Below, in pieces: positions 24,723-34,110 of a stretch of DNA of 64,000 nt (its first letter is position 1; each line of letters begins with the position of its first letter). Under the pieces are notes generated by a model, which ran no database searches, was not told the origin of the DNA, and worked only from the letters and a program-made list of their open reading frames with translations. The translations under genes were made by a program, and so were the position numbers. The DNA lies in assembly GCF_013393365.1 (NCBI RefSeq), contig NZ_AP022321.1, forward strand, positions 530,001 to 594,000, in the 5' to 3' direction. Source of the stretch: Veillonella nakazawae. GTDB taxonomy: Bacteria; Bacillota; Negativicutes; Veillonellales; Veillonellaceae.

Positions 24723-27700
24723 ATGAACCGGTGGGGACATGCAAAACGTAGCATTATTCTGTCTAGTGCAGTTGCCTTGTGGCTTAGTGCACCGCTTGTA
24801 GTGTGGGCGGGGAATGCGACTGTTACTACGGATGTTGTTCATGTTAAAGGAACATGGGCAGAAGAAGAAGCAAAATTGAACTCACAGCAAGTGCAAATCA
24901 TTACTAAGAAAGAGATTGAAAAGAAACAGGCGAAGTCCGTCGAAGATATTATATTTACTCAAACAGGTGTATCTAGAACTGTTGATGCTATGGGCCGTGT
25001 TGGTGTATCTATCCGCGGTGCCGAAGCGCGTCACACACTGATCCTTGTAGATGGTCAACCCGTACTCGGCGATTTTGATAAGTACTCTGGTGCAGCAGAC
25101 GAAGTCCAACGGCTAGGTACAGAAAATGTTGAACGTATAGAAGTTATTCAAGGTGCTGCCAGTGCTAAATACGGTTCTGATGCTATAGGTGGTGTAGTTA
25201 ATATCATCACTAAAAAGGCACAAAAGAAACCATCTTTGCAATTAAATGCAGAAGGTATGCGACGCAAGAGTGATGGTGATGCATTCCCATTCCAAAACTT
25301 TTTCATTCGTGCCGACTCTGGTCAAATGGGGAAATTAAAGGTCGGTTTATCTGGTAGTAAACGTGATCTTATGCCTGTTTTAGCATCCGTTAAACGTCGT
25401 GACTCGGGTATGGCTTTTGATTATGCTAAGCATAACTTCAAACCAAATGTACTTCGTTACTATGGTGATGCGGCAGATATTGGTCTTGTAGCAACTTATG
25501 ATGCAAACGATAAAAATAAATTTGAAATGCGTCTCAACCGTTATACAGAAGATCTTGTACGCGATGTTAAACACTCTGACTCCGATTTAGAGCCACAACA
25601 ACATTTCAAACGTACTGCGGACCGTAATACAGCAAACTTGCAATGGTCCTCTCGAGCTGGTAAAAGCGACTGGACTGTTGAAACTAACTACTCCCGCATC
25701 AAAGAAAATGACGTAGCCCTCATTAGTTATACTGGTCGTTCTGCTTATGAAGGCTCCAATGAGTTACGCTATATCGATAATATCGATCACCGTCAATTAG
25801 ACATTCGAGCTAATGCAAACACACAGCTCAATAAAAATCATCTGCTTAGCTACGGCGTGAGCTATGCTCGTGAAGAAGGCTCTGGTAGCCGATTGAAGAG
25901 TTCCCCTAATACAAGCACTATGTACATCGATCCATGGGATTACGATAAGAGCTTGCTAGTAGATAAACTTGATCGTCTTGTAAGACGTAAAGGTGATAAC
26001 AGTATTAAGGTATATTCTCACATCCATGACTACAAATTCATCAATTCCGGTGGTGGCATGCCACAATGGGATATGGATTATGAATACTATGGTGCTGAAA
26101 CAGATGCTCAAAAACCAGGTATTACATACGATGACTATATAAATTATGGTTTATCTGAAAGTCGATTAAGTGATTGGTCTAGTACATCCCCTAATAATCA
26201 ACCTGTAACGGATGAGTTTAAAGCTCGTTATAAAGCTTTAGAAGATCGTTTAAAAGCAGAAAATCCCGTATTATCTGCTACACGTGCCAATATCGTAGGT
26301 GACTACTTTAAATATGGCGAGTCCAATGACCCAGAAATGCGTAAAAAAGCGCCTAAGTTAAATGGTAAAGCTTTCTTAGAAGAGTACCGTAATCGAGACC
26401 AACGATTGACTACTGGTAGCGGTTCAATCCGCAAGTTAAACGCTTATATTTCTGATACTTGGCAAGTAAATAAAAACTTAACATTATCTCCAATTCTTCG
26501 CTTTGATAACAGTAGTCTATTTGGTTCCAATTTGTCTGCATCCTTGGGGATGACCTATAACGTAAATGGTAATACACACCGTAGATTTAAAGCCAATGTA
26601 GGTACTGGTTATACAGAGCCTGGTATGGGTGAATTGTGGTATAACTGGGAAATGTACGCGTCTAACCCTGTAGGGATTGGTGTAGCGAAACTCGGCTGGT
26701 ACTGGGCTGGTAATCCTAATTTAAAACCTGAAAAATCTGTCAACTTTGATATGAGCTTGGAAGGTGAAAATAAAAATACTTACGCTCGCGTAGGCGTATT
26801 CCACAACCGCATCAAGAACTATATGTCTGTATACTTCACAGGGGACTTCATGGACTTTGCACCATACCTCAAAGGCGATGCGAAGTACCAACGGGCACCA
26901 GATATGATTTACAGCTTTAAAAATATTGGTAAAGCAGAAATCACAGGTGTTCAAGCGGAAGTACAACAAAAGTTCGGCAAATATTGGTCTGGTAAGTTAG
27001 GTTATACATACTTGCATGCCATCAACAAGAGTGATCCAAGTATGCCTCGTCAATTGCTTGATAAGCCTATGCACAAAGTTGACATCGGTATTACTTATGA
27101 CAATCCTAAATCCGGTTGGAATGGATCCATTTGGGGTGATTACTATATCAACATGCTTGATAGTAATACCCTTAACAATGGCGGTAACTACTGGCCAGAT
27201 ATCTTGTCCGGTGATGCAGGCGTTTATAATAAGCAAACCTATGAAAAGAAAACATTTGGCATTTGGAACGTAATGGTTCAAAAACGATTTAATAAAAATG
27301 CCATGATGTACTTTGGTATCAACAATATCTTTAACCATCGCGATGATGACCGTGCTACACAAGAACGGGTATATCGCTTGGGCGTTAACCTTAAATTTGG
27401 TGGTGGTGACAGCAGCAAAACTACAGCAATCGGCAAATCCAAGAATGGCACAACTGTTAATGCAGTAGGGGCCAATACACCTAATGGCGCTAATGGCGAA
27501 GTAGTAAATGCAGAATCTGGTGTACAAAATGTAGCTGATGTAGTTCGTTTAACTGACTTTATTCATTCTGATTTTGATACCACAAAAGAGCGTGGTGTTA
27601 CATTAGTTGGCGACTACAGAGCGCGCTGGATGGCACATGATGGTTCTAACAGACCGCAATCTCCATTTAGAGCTAACTCCGCTATCGGTTCTGCGAAAGC

Positions 27701-29810
27701 GAATATGTACGATGCTAATCGTCATAGCTTTGAACAACGCTTGCGCCTTGGCTTCGATGCACGCCTTAATGAGTTTACAAACCTCAAAGTTATCGGCAGT
27801 GCGACTGGCATGAGTGGTGTAGATACAAGCTGGACTCAATCTGATTCTAAAGGCTTTAACCATCAACGACTCGATACAGTGGATCTCACGAGACGCGTTA
27901 AAAAATGGGACGTATCTGTGGGCCGCTTAACAGAGCCTATGGGTGCGAGTGGCTATTGGTTCGGTCAATCTTATGACGGTGTTCGTGCCGTTTGGAATGG
28001 CCATGACTCTCAAGTTCGTATCGGTGTTGGTACTTTCAAACATAGTACAGGTATCACTGATTCTGCCTATACTCACGCAGTACATGAAGTTATCTACAGA
28101 CCGCCAACAGCGGCTGAGTTAATCGGTATTAATCGCGATGAGTTCCCATACGATATTGAAAGTGCTACTAAAACCGGTTCTGATGGTGAGAAAAAATCTA
28201 GTGAAGATACAGCTGCACCAGATAGCCCTAATGGTATTTATGATTCTACTTATAAAGGTAAGACAGATAGCATTTACTTCTATCAACAACTGAAAGAATT
28301 GCAAGCTGAATATGAAGCTTATAAAGAAACCTTGGATTTAAGCTGGAGTAATCCAAATCGCGATCAAGAGCTTGAAAAGGCAAATGCTAAGCTTGTGGAA
28401 ACACAACAAAAACAAGCTCAAGTGATGAGCCGCTTACAAGATATTCTTGCTAAGGCATACCCTACAGATATGGCTGAGAAGAAATTCTCCCTCGATATAC
28501 CATCTGGTGGTTATGCAATGTATGAAATCACTAATAAGAATACAGGGGAAAAACTCTATAAGACCGGGGACATTATGTATAATGTGAACTCTTCTTTATA
28601 CCCTGAATACTTAAAAGAAAAGGCTAAAGGTCTTATCGTATCTGCTGATAATAAAGATGCTTTAGTAAATCCTAAAGCCTATGTTGAAAAACATGGTGAC
28701 GAGATTAATCAATCCGTAGCAGAAATTGCTAAATATAATGCTACAGATAACTGGAGCAACTATAACAATAGTGAACTTGATGTGGTTTGGGTTAAACAGC
28801 CAGATGGCACATTCAAACAATCTTATGATTACTATGGACAACCAGCTAGTGATTATGAGTTCACTGGTTACTTAGGTGCTAAAACATATAAATACGATAG
28901 TGGTAGTTATGTATTTAGTGATTATGATGCTAAAGATGCAATTTACAAAAAGAACTTTACAATGTCCTCTAATGACTGGGGTGAAGGTAGTTCTTACTAT
29001 GGTTGGGGCATGCCAAATGCATTGTTCAACTATATGTATAATCTTGAAAAGGTTGTACATGATGCAGAGTCTGAAAACAAATTACCACGTGAAGCGATTG
29101 GTAAGATCATTGGTAACTTGATTCGTACAGAAGGGGTAGTTCTTGAAAAAGATACTGTACCAGCTATTGATAAAGCTGCCTTTGTTCAATACAAGAAACA
29201 AATAGGCTCTCGTCTTGGGTTACAAGCGTGGTATTTACGCTCCTTTGGCGGTAAAACGCATACATACCTAAATGCAAATGGCAACGGTAATGATGAATAT
29301 AGCTTCTCCAATGTAGCTCATGTATTCGGTATCGGTGCTAAATATCAGTTAGGTGCTAATGCATCTGTTACCGTTGATTACGGTCAAAACCGTTCCAACT
29401 TGGGTCGTTATTTAAATGGTAACACTGTATACCAACACGAACGTGGCACAGCCGACTTTGCTCTTAAAGGTCATCAAATGGGTGGTACACCACACTTCTG
29501 GATGGCTCGTCTAGATATTGGTCGTGCCGACCTAGATATTCCTAAATCTTGGAATGCGTTCATCGATTACAAATACTTTGAACATGGCTCCTTCTTCGGT
29601 GGTAATGGTAGTGGTGCAGTTCCGGATCGTTATCTCGACGGTATTCGCAGCTTTACATTCGGTGCTGGCTATGTGCCTCGCAAGGATTTACTCCTTGAAG
29701 CATTCTACACATTTGATGCGAAAGGTACTAATAAACGAGATACGTTATATGGTAGTGAAAGCTTTAAGTTAGGCGATTATACAAGAATTCAAGGGACCTA
29801 CAGGTTCTAA
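24723..29810 (+). CDS. TonB-dependent receptor fused to a second porin-like barrel
   Basis: At 1695 residues this is about twice the usual receptor length. A signal peptide (1-30) is followed by a TonB-box-like VVHVKGT, a plug domain (about 50-165, with RGAEARHTLILVDGQPV and SDAIGGVVNIITKKA) and a 22-strand-type barrel containing AGNPNLKPEKS (about 660). The first barrel ends with RVYRLGVNLKFGG near 892, where normal receptors stop. A Gly/Asn linker follows, then about 800 more residues. These include porin-like strands (VGRLTEPMGASGYWFGQSYDG, about 1060-1085), a coiled-coil-like insertion (about 1180-1248), and a final segment ending in the aromatic RIQGTYRF. The ORF is uninterrupted. Followed by exbB, exbD, tonB and heme-degradation genes, it is probably a heme receptor. 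A GAGGAGG site precedes the ATG. Confidence 0.88.
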   Translation: MNRWGHAKRSIILSSAVALWLSAPLVVWAGNATVTTDVVHVKGTWAEEEAKLNSQQVQIITKKEIEKKQAKSVEDIIFTQTGVSRTVDAMGRVGVSIRGAEARHTLILVDGQPVLGDFDKYSGAADEVQRLGTENVERIEVIQGAASAKYGSDAIGGVVNIITKKAQKKPSLQLNAEGMRRKSDGDAFPFQNFFIRADSGQMGKLKVGLSGSKRDLMPVLASVKRRDSGMAFDYAKHNFKPNVLRYYGDAADIGLVATYDANDKNKFEMRLNRYTEDLVRDVKHSDSDLEPQQHFKRTADRNTANLQWSSRAGKSDWTVETNYSRIKENDVALISYTGRSAYEGSNELRYIDNIDHRQLDIRANANTQLNKNHLLSYGVSYAREEGSGSRLKSSPNTSTMYIDPWDYDKSLLVDKLDRLVRRKGDNSIKVYSHIHDYKFINSGGGMPQWDMDYEYYGAETDAQKPGITYDDYINYGLSESRLSDWSSTSPNNQPVTDEFKARYKALEDRLKAENPVLSATRANIVGDYFKYGESNDPEMRKKAPKLNGKAFLEEYRNRDQRLTTGSGSIRKLNAYISDTWQVNKNLTLSPILRFDNSSLFGSNLSASLGMTYNVNGNTHRRFKANVGTGYTEPGMGELWYNWEMYASNPVGIGVAKLGWYWAGNPNLKPEKSVNFDMSLEGENKNTYARVGVFHNRIKNYMSVYFTGDFMDFAPYLKGDAKYQRAPDMIYSFKNIGKAEITGVQAEVQQKFGKYWSGKLGYTYLHAINKSDPSMPRQLLDKPMHKVDIGITYDNPKSGWNGSIWGDYYINMLDSNTLNNGGNYWPDILSGDAGVYNKQTYEKKTFGIWNVMVQKRFNKNAMMYFGINNIFNHRDDDRATQERVYRLGVNLKFGGGDSSKTTAIGKSKNGTTVNAVGANTPNGANGEVVNAESGVQNVADVVRLTDFIHSDFDTTKERGVTLVGDYRARWMAHDGSNRPQSPFRANSAIGSAKANMYDANRHSFEQRLRLGFDARLNEFTNLKVIGSATGMSGVDTSWTQSDSKGFNHQRLDTVDLTRRVKKWDVSVGRLTEPMGASGYWFGQSYDGVRAVWNGHDSQVRIGVGTFKHSTGITDSAYTHAVHEVIYRPPTAAELIGINRDEFPYDIESATKTGSDGEKKSSEDTAAPDSPNGIYDSTYKGKTDSIYFYQQLKELQAEYEAYKETLDLSWSNPNRDQELEKANAKLVETQQKQAQVMSRLQDILAKAYPTDMAEKKFSLDIPSGGYAMYEITNKNTGEKLYKTGDIMYNVNSSLYPEYLKEKAKGLIVSADNKDALVNPKAYVEKHGDEINQSVAEIAKYNATDNWSNYNNSELDVVWVKQPDGTFKQSYDYYGQPASDYEFTGYLGAKTYKYDSGSYVFSDYDAKDAIYKKNFTMSSNDWGEGSSYYGWGMPNALFNYMYNLEKVVHDAESENKLPREAIGKIIGNLIRTEGVVLEKDTVPAIDKAAFVQYKKQIGSRLGLQAWYLRSFGGKTHTYLNANGNGNDEYSFSNVAHVFGIGAKYQLGANASVTVDYGQNRSNLGRYLNGNTVYQHERGTADFALKGHQMGGTPHFWMARLDIGRADLDIPKSWNAFIDYKYFEHGSFFGGNGSGAVPDRYLDGIRSFTFGAGYVPRKDLLLEAFYTFDAKGTNKRDTLYGSESFKLGDYTRIQGTYRF

Positions 29811-29845
29811 TGTTCAGTCTGTAAACAGGCAGAAAGGTTACTAAT

Positions 29846-30463
29846 ATGGAAAACTTAAATTATGTCATTCACTTGTTTCATAGCGGCGGATATGTAATGT
29901 ATCCATTATTACTCTTGTCTTTCATGGTTATCGCTATCGCTGCAGAACGAGCTTTCTACTATCACAAATATGCCGGTAAAACTTTCGTTGTTACCCATGC
30001 AGTCAATGAACTAGCAAAATTACAAAATTGGGCAGAAATTGATAAAGTAATCAAAGAAAACCCATCTATTGCGAGCCGTATTGCAGAAGCAGGTTTACAT
30101 AATGCTTCTAGCGAGGAAGCTATGAAAACAGCCTTTGCTGACCAAATGGGCGTAGACGCAGTAGGCTTCCGTAAATATATGGACTATCTCAGTGCTACCG
30201 TTACAATCTCTCCATTATTGGGCCTATTAGGTACAGTAACAGGTATGATTGGTTCTTTCAGTATCCTCGACTCCGGTGCGGGCGCATCTGCTATTACTGG
30301 TGGTGTTGGTGAAGCCCTCATCGCTACAGCATCTGGTTTGTGCGTAGCCATCATGGCCTTTATTGTATATACAGTATTCAGTCATCGTTTGGATGCTATC
30401 ATTAACCAAATTGAAAATATGTGTGTTAGCATTGTTAGCGCTAAGCGAGAAGGGTGGAAATGA
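29846..30463 (+). CDS. exbB: ExbB/TolQ-type proton channel subunit
   Basis: The 205-residue protein has three membrane segments: about 15-37, and a pair at about 115-140 and 155-185. It has the MotA/TolQ/ExbB signature LLGLLGTVTGMIGSF and GEALIATASGLCVAIMAFI. With ExbD it uses the proton gradient to drive TonB. It starts 35 bases after the receptor gene and overlaps exbD, so it is dedicated to this receptor locus. Confidence 0.93.
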   Translation: MENLNYVIHLFHSGGYVMYPLLLLSFMVIAIAAERAFYYHKYAGKTFVVTHAVNELAKLQNWAEIDKVIKENPSIASRIAEAGLHNASSEEAMKTAFADQMGVDAVGFRKYMDYLSATVTISPLLGLLGTVTGMIGSFSILDSGAGASAITGGVGEALIATASGLCVAIMAFIVYTVFSHRLDAIINQIENMCVSIVSAKREGWK

Positions 30464-30873
30464 TTATGAACTTACAAAGCTTTCGTATGAAAACAAAGCC
30501 TGAATTCATGATTATCCCAATGATTGATATTATCTTCTTCTTGTTGGTATTCTTCATGATGAATAGCTTACAAACAGTGGCTCAAAAAGCATTATCTGTA
30601 CAATTACCACAAGCTACTAGTGCATCTGCACCGGCTCAGTTACCAGTTGTATTTACACTTGATGCGGAAGGGCATATTACAATTGATAACAATCCAATGA
30701 GTATTGATCAAGCAGAAGCTATGATTAAACAACGGATTCAAGAAAATCCTAACGCTAGTGTTATCTTACAAGCCGACAAACGTGCAGCTCATGGTCAAGT
30801 AGTAGCGATTATGGATATGCTAAAGCAATCTGGTGTTAAACGCTTGGCTATTGCAGCTGAACAGAAAGGATAA
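30460..30873 (+). CDS. exbD: ExbD/TolR-type energy-transducing protein
   Basis: One N-terminal membrane segment (about 20-40) carries the essential Asp in PMIDIIFFLLVFFMM; a periplasmic domain follows, ending in DMLKQSGVKRLAIAAEQ. It forms the proton-driven motor with ExbB. I start at ATG 30460, which overlaps the exbB stop (ATGA). GTG 30454 and ATG 30466 are alternatives, and the binding site GGGTGG does not settle it. It is two bases from tonB. Confidence 0.92.
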   Translation: MIMNLQSFRMKTKPEFMIIPMIDIIFFLLVFFMMNSLQTVAQKALSVQLPQATSASAPAQLPVVFTLDAEGHITIDNNPMSIDQAEAMIKQRIQENPNASVILQADKRAAHGQVVAIMDMLKQSGVKRLAIAAEQKG

Positions 30874-30875
30874 CT

Positions 30876-31670
30876 ATGGGACTAGGCATATCATGGAAAA
30901 AAGCAGCCATTATATCCGCCGTAGTTCATCTTATTGCTCTATTTATTGCCGTAATCTTTTTCGTAGTGGTTCCAGCAATTCAAGACATGGAAACTTATGA
31001 AATCGACCTCACACAAAGTGTGCTCGATGATGGCGGCAGTGGTCATGCCGGCGGTGGTGGCGGAAACAGGTCAGACCTATTCCCTAAACCATTATCGGCT
31101 GATGAAGTAGCGGCAAGAACAAAGGCTGTTGTAGCAAATGTTGATCCATCTACTGCAAGAGATATTCCTGATGCAGTAGATGTACCCCCGAAAGGCGGCG
31201 AACATAAAGGTAATACCTCTGGTGATAATTCCACAGGTGGTTCCGGCCCCGGACATGGTGGCGGCTCTGGCGGTGGAAACGGTACAGGTGATGGCACTGG
31301 CAATGGTGATGGCCAAGGTCAGGGGAATGGTAAGGGTGACGGCACTGGTAAAGGTGACGGTCATGGTACGGTGAAAGCTGCATTTGATGTAGAAGGATTC
31401 CGTGCAAGAGTGCAAGATAATGCACAAATGCCTTCCATGGCTTTAAAAAGAAAATTACAAGGCGATGTGACTGTACAAGTAACACTTGATACAAATGGTA
31501 GTCTTATTGGACAAAGTATCGTATATTCTACAAATGAAATATTCAATGATGCGGCAATGTCTGCCGTAGTGGCCGCAACACCATATAAAAATCCAACTGG
31601 AGCAGATATCGATATCAAGGTACCAGTTGAGTTTAGAGGTCATGAATCATCTGATGATGAAGATGAATAG
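30876..31670 (+). CDS. tonB: TonB protein with Gly/Asp-rich linker
   Basis: TonB transmits energy from ExbBD to the receptor. The 264-residue protein has an N-terminal membrane anchor (about 10-34) and a C-terminal TonB domain (about 180-255: QGDVTVQVTLDTNGSLIGQS and AMSAVVAATPYKNPTG). The periplasmic linker is not the usual Pro-Glu/Pro-Lys rod. It is a Gly/Asp/Asn/His-rich low-complexity stretch (about 100-165, repeats such as GDGTGNGDGQGQGNGKGDG). The C-terminus adds an acidic tail (SSDDEDE). A YPxxA-like motif is not obvious. Confidence 0.9.
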   Translation: MGLGISWKKAAIISAVVHLIALFIAVIFFVVVPAIQDMETYEIDLTQSVLDDGGSGHAGGGGGNRSDLFPKPLSADEVAARTKAVVANVDPSTARDIPDAVDVPPKGGEHKGNTSGDNSTGGSGPGHGGGSGGGNGTGDGTGNGDGQGQGNGKGDGTGKGDGHGTVKAAFDVEGFRARVQDNAQMPSMALKRKLQGDVTVQVTLDTNGSLIGQSIVYSTNEIFNDAAMSAVVAATPYKNPTGADIDIKVPVEFRGHESSDDEDE

Positions 31671-31715
31671 AAGTATCTATGTAATAGACCTATCTATGAA
31701 TTAAAGGAGCTAATT

Positions 31716-32234
31716 ATGAAATCAATTATTTTATATTCTTCCCTCACGGGAAATACAAAAAGGGTGGCGGAAGCAATGGCTTCTGTAATGCCTGAAGGTA
31801 CACCTTGCGTTCCTGTAAAAGAGGCGCCTGAGAATTTAGCTGATTATGACACTGTTTTCGTAGGTTTCTGGGTAGACCGTGGTACAGCAAATAAAGAGGC
31901 TGCTAAGTTAATTGAAACTTTGAAGAATCCTAACATCGTATTCTTTGCTACATTAGGTATGTATGCAGATTCTGATCATGCTCGTGAAAGTATTGATAAA
32001 GCATCTGAATTACTACAAAATAAAGAGTCCCTTGTAGATGGATTCGTATGCCAAGGTAAAATTGATCCAAAAGTCATTGAAATGATGTATAAAATGTTCC
32101 CACCTGGATCTGCTCATGGTCAAAGCCCTGAACGCGATGCCTTACATAAAGCGGCTGAAACGCATCCAGACGAACAAGACTTTGCAAATGCAAAAGAATT
32201 TACGAAATCTGTACTTGCAAAGTTGCAAGCCTAA
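31716..32234 (+). CDS. Flavodoxin, probable electron donor for heme degradation
   Basis: The 172-residue flavodoxin-like protein has the FMN phosphate loop SSLTGNTKRVAEAMAS at residues 6-21 and GFWVDRGTANKEAAK near 50-65. It lies between tonB and the radical SAM gene, 19 bases before the latter. In Fusobacterium nucleatum the flavodoxin HmuF works with the anaerobilin synthase HmuW, and ChuW/HutW enzymes need such a donor. The same role is inferred here. AAAGGAG precedes the ATG. Confidence 0.82.
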   Translation: MKSIILYSSLTGNTKRVAEAMASVMPEGTPCVPVKEAPENLADYDTVFVGFWVDRGTANKEAAKLIETLKNPNIVFFATLGMYADSDHARESIDKASELLQNKESLVDGFVCQGKIDPKVIEMMYKMFPPGSAHGQSPERDALHKAAETHPDEQDFANAKEFTKSVLAKLQA

Positions 32235-32253
32235 ACTGAAAGGGGATTGGAGT

Positions 32254-33894
32254 ATGAGTTTAGCAAGTTTCTTTGAATCCATTCCGGAGAAACAACGCAA
32301 TCTACAATTAGGTTTAGAATGCGATAATCCGATGAGTGGTGCATTCCCTCATAAACGGGTTGTTCATGCAGGGCTAAATGGCACCTTAGTTTCGCCAAAG
32401 GAAACACAAGCCGTTTGGGATACCTTAATGAATGGCACACCGAAAAAGGGTGAAATGCAATGCGCCTATATTCACATTCCGTTTTGTAAGACTAAATGCA
32501 CATATTGTGGCTTCTTCCAAAACGGTACGAGTCAAAACGTAGAGGACCAATATATTGATGGTCTTGTTAGCGAGTTAAAACTAGCTAGTGAGCGTCCAAG
32601 ATTAAAAGATGGATTAATCCACGCCCTATTTATTGGCGGTGGTACACCAACATCGTTATCTCCAGCAAACTCTGAACGATTGCTAAAAGCAATTAAAGAA
32701 TATTTGCCACTAGCTAACGATTATGAGCTTACCTTAGAAGGCCGTATTCACGATTTGATTCCTGAAAATCTCGATGTTTGGATGGCAAACGGCGTAAACC
32801 GCATGTCTATTGGTGTACAATCTTTCAACACAGAAGTTCGTCAAATGGTAGGCCGTCTAGATACGAAAGAAACCGTATTAGAACGGCTGGCTGCGTTGAA
32901 AGCCTATGGTCAATGTTCTGTTGTTATCGACTTAATCTATGGTTTGCCTGGTCAAACTATGGAGGTTTGGGAACAAGATCTAGCTGATTTAGTAATCTCT
33001 GGCGTAGATGGTGCTGACCTATATCAATTGAACGTATTTGATGGCAGTGATCTTAATAAAGATATTGCAAACGGTAAGGTGCCAGCTGCTGCGACGACAG
33101 CTATGCAAGGGGATATGTTCAAATTCGGTCGTAAGTACCTTAATGAGCGTTCCTATCGCCGATTGAGTGCTGCTCACTGGAGTGCTAATAATCGTGAACG
33201 TAGCTTGTATAATATCTTGGCTAAAGCGGGCGTGCCTATGTTCCCATTTGGTAGCGGTGCCGGTGGTAATGTGGATGGGTACGGCATGATGTTACATCGT
33301 GCATTAAAGCCATACGAAGATATGGTTATTCGCGGTGAAAAACCATTCATGGCTCTTATGAAACAAAGTGAGTTACAACCCGTCGTAAATCAAGTGGTAA
33401 GCCAACTTGAACAAGGGTTCCTCAATATTATGAGTTTGGTAACACTAGAGCCAAGACTAGAAGAATTAAACTGGCTCTATAAATTATGGGAAGAACGTGG
33501 TCTTGTAGCTTACAATGGGTTACTTTATAAATTGACTGCAGCTGGTGAATTCTGGACGGTAAATCTTACACAAAGTACCTTGGAGGCTGTGGAGTATATC
33601 ATAACTGGTAAAAACTCCTTCGCTATGGAAGCGGTGGCCGCCCAAGATACGAAAACAACGTCTAAAGATAATCCTAACCAAGAGGTACGTGGTATTGGTC
33701 AAGGTAAAGCTAATATTTCCGTACCAACAGATGAAGATTCCGAAGCACAACGCAAGGAAGCCCTTATAGCTAAGGCAAAAGCAGAAATTGCGAAAAGCGG
33801 TGCATCTGGTGAGTCAGCAGAGCGAATGGTACAGGCTATGTACAATTTGAGTGCTGATGAAATTGAATATATGATGGAGCGTATGATGTCTTAA
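32254..33894 (+). CDS. hutW: ChuW/HutW-type radical SAM heme-degradation enzyme
   Basis: This family opens the heme ring without oxygen, releasing iron and a linear tetrapyrrole (anaerobilin). The 546-residue protein has the radical SAM motif at Cys78, Cys82 and Cys85 (YIHIPFCKTKCTYCGFF), the ChuW/HutW hallmark with its GFFQN continuation, and a GGGTPTSL SAM-binding strand. The C-terminal about 70 residues form a charged helical tail unlike HemN. I start at ATG 32254 with AGGGG upstream; an open frame upstream lies inside the flavodoxin gene. It ends the heme operon. Confidence 0.93.
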   Translation: MSLASFFESIPEKQRNLQLGLECDNPMSGAFPHKRVVHAGLNGTLVSPKETQAVWDTLMNGTPKKGEMQCAYIHIPFCKTKCTYCGFFQNGTSQNVEDQYIDGLVSELKLASERPRLKDGLIHALFIGGGTPTSLSPANSERLLKAIKEYLPLANDYELTLEGRIHDLIPENLDVWMANGVNRMSIGVQSFNTEVRQMVGRLDTKETVLERLAALKAYGQCSVVIDLIYGLPGQTMEVWEQDLADLVISGVDGADLYQLNVFDGSDLNKDIANGKVPAAATTAMQGDMFKFGRKYLNERSYRRLSAAHWSANNRERSLYNILAKAGVPMFPFGSGAGGNVDGYGMMLHRALKPYEDMVIRGEKPFMALMKQSELQPVVNQVVSQLEQGFLNIMSLVTLEPRLEELNWLYKLWEERGLVAYNGLLYKLTAAGEFWTVNLTQSTLEAVEYIITGKNSFAMEAVAAQDTKTTSKDNPNQEVRGIGQGKANISVPTDEDSEAQRKEALIAKAKAEIAKSGASGESAERMVQAMYNLSADEIEYMMERMMS

Positions 33895-33906
33895 CCTGTT
33901 ATAGTA

Positions 33907-34026
33907 CACCTTATATCTAACAACCTTTCTCACACACAACATATACTAAACAAGACAAACTACGTGACATACAGTACATTTTGTAGTACAAAGTAGCCCC
34001 AGACGATAGTCTGGGGTTTACTTTTT
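33907..34026 (+). other. G-poor 3' tail and terminator of the heme operon
   Basis: The about 55 bases after 33907 contain only one G and have ACA/CTC-rich sequence like the loops at 749-902 and 17341-17420. I found no equally clean long-range stem here. The terminator stem is CCCCAGAC (33997-34004) with GTCTGGGG (34009-34016), then a T-rich run. Confidence 0.5.
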
Positions 34027-34110
34027 ATAAGGTGAAAGGTATTCTGTAATAAAAGAGCTAGAGTATAATTGTTGTATGAATCGTTGTGGTTTCGGAGTTA
34101 GGAGATTAGT

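Noticed and set aside
26997..27527. 176-codon frame antisense to the receptor
   Set aside because: A shadow of the conserved barrel sequence; no binding site and no recognisable domain.
31043..31494. Several frames opposite the TonB linker, rich in Pro or His
   Set aside because: They arise from the Gly/Asp low-complexity codons of TonB read in reverse.
32116..32253. N-terminal extension of the radical SAM enzyme
   Set aside because: It overlaps the flavodoxin gene and is unlike the family; ATG 32254 has a binding site.
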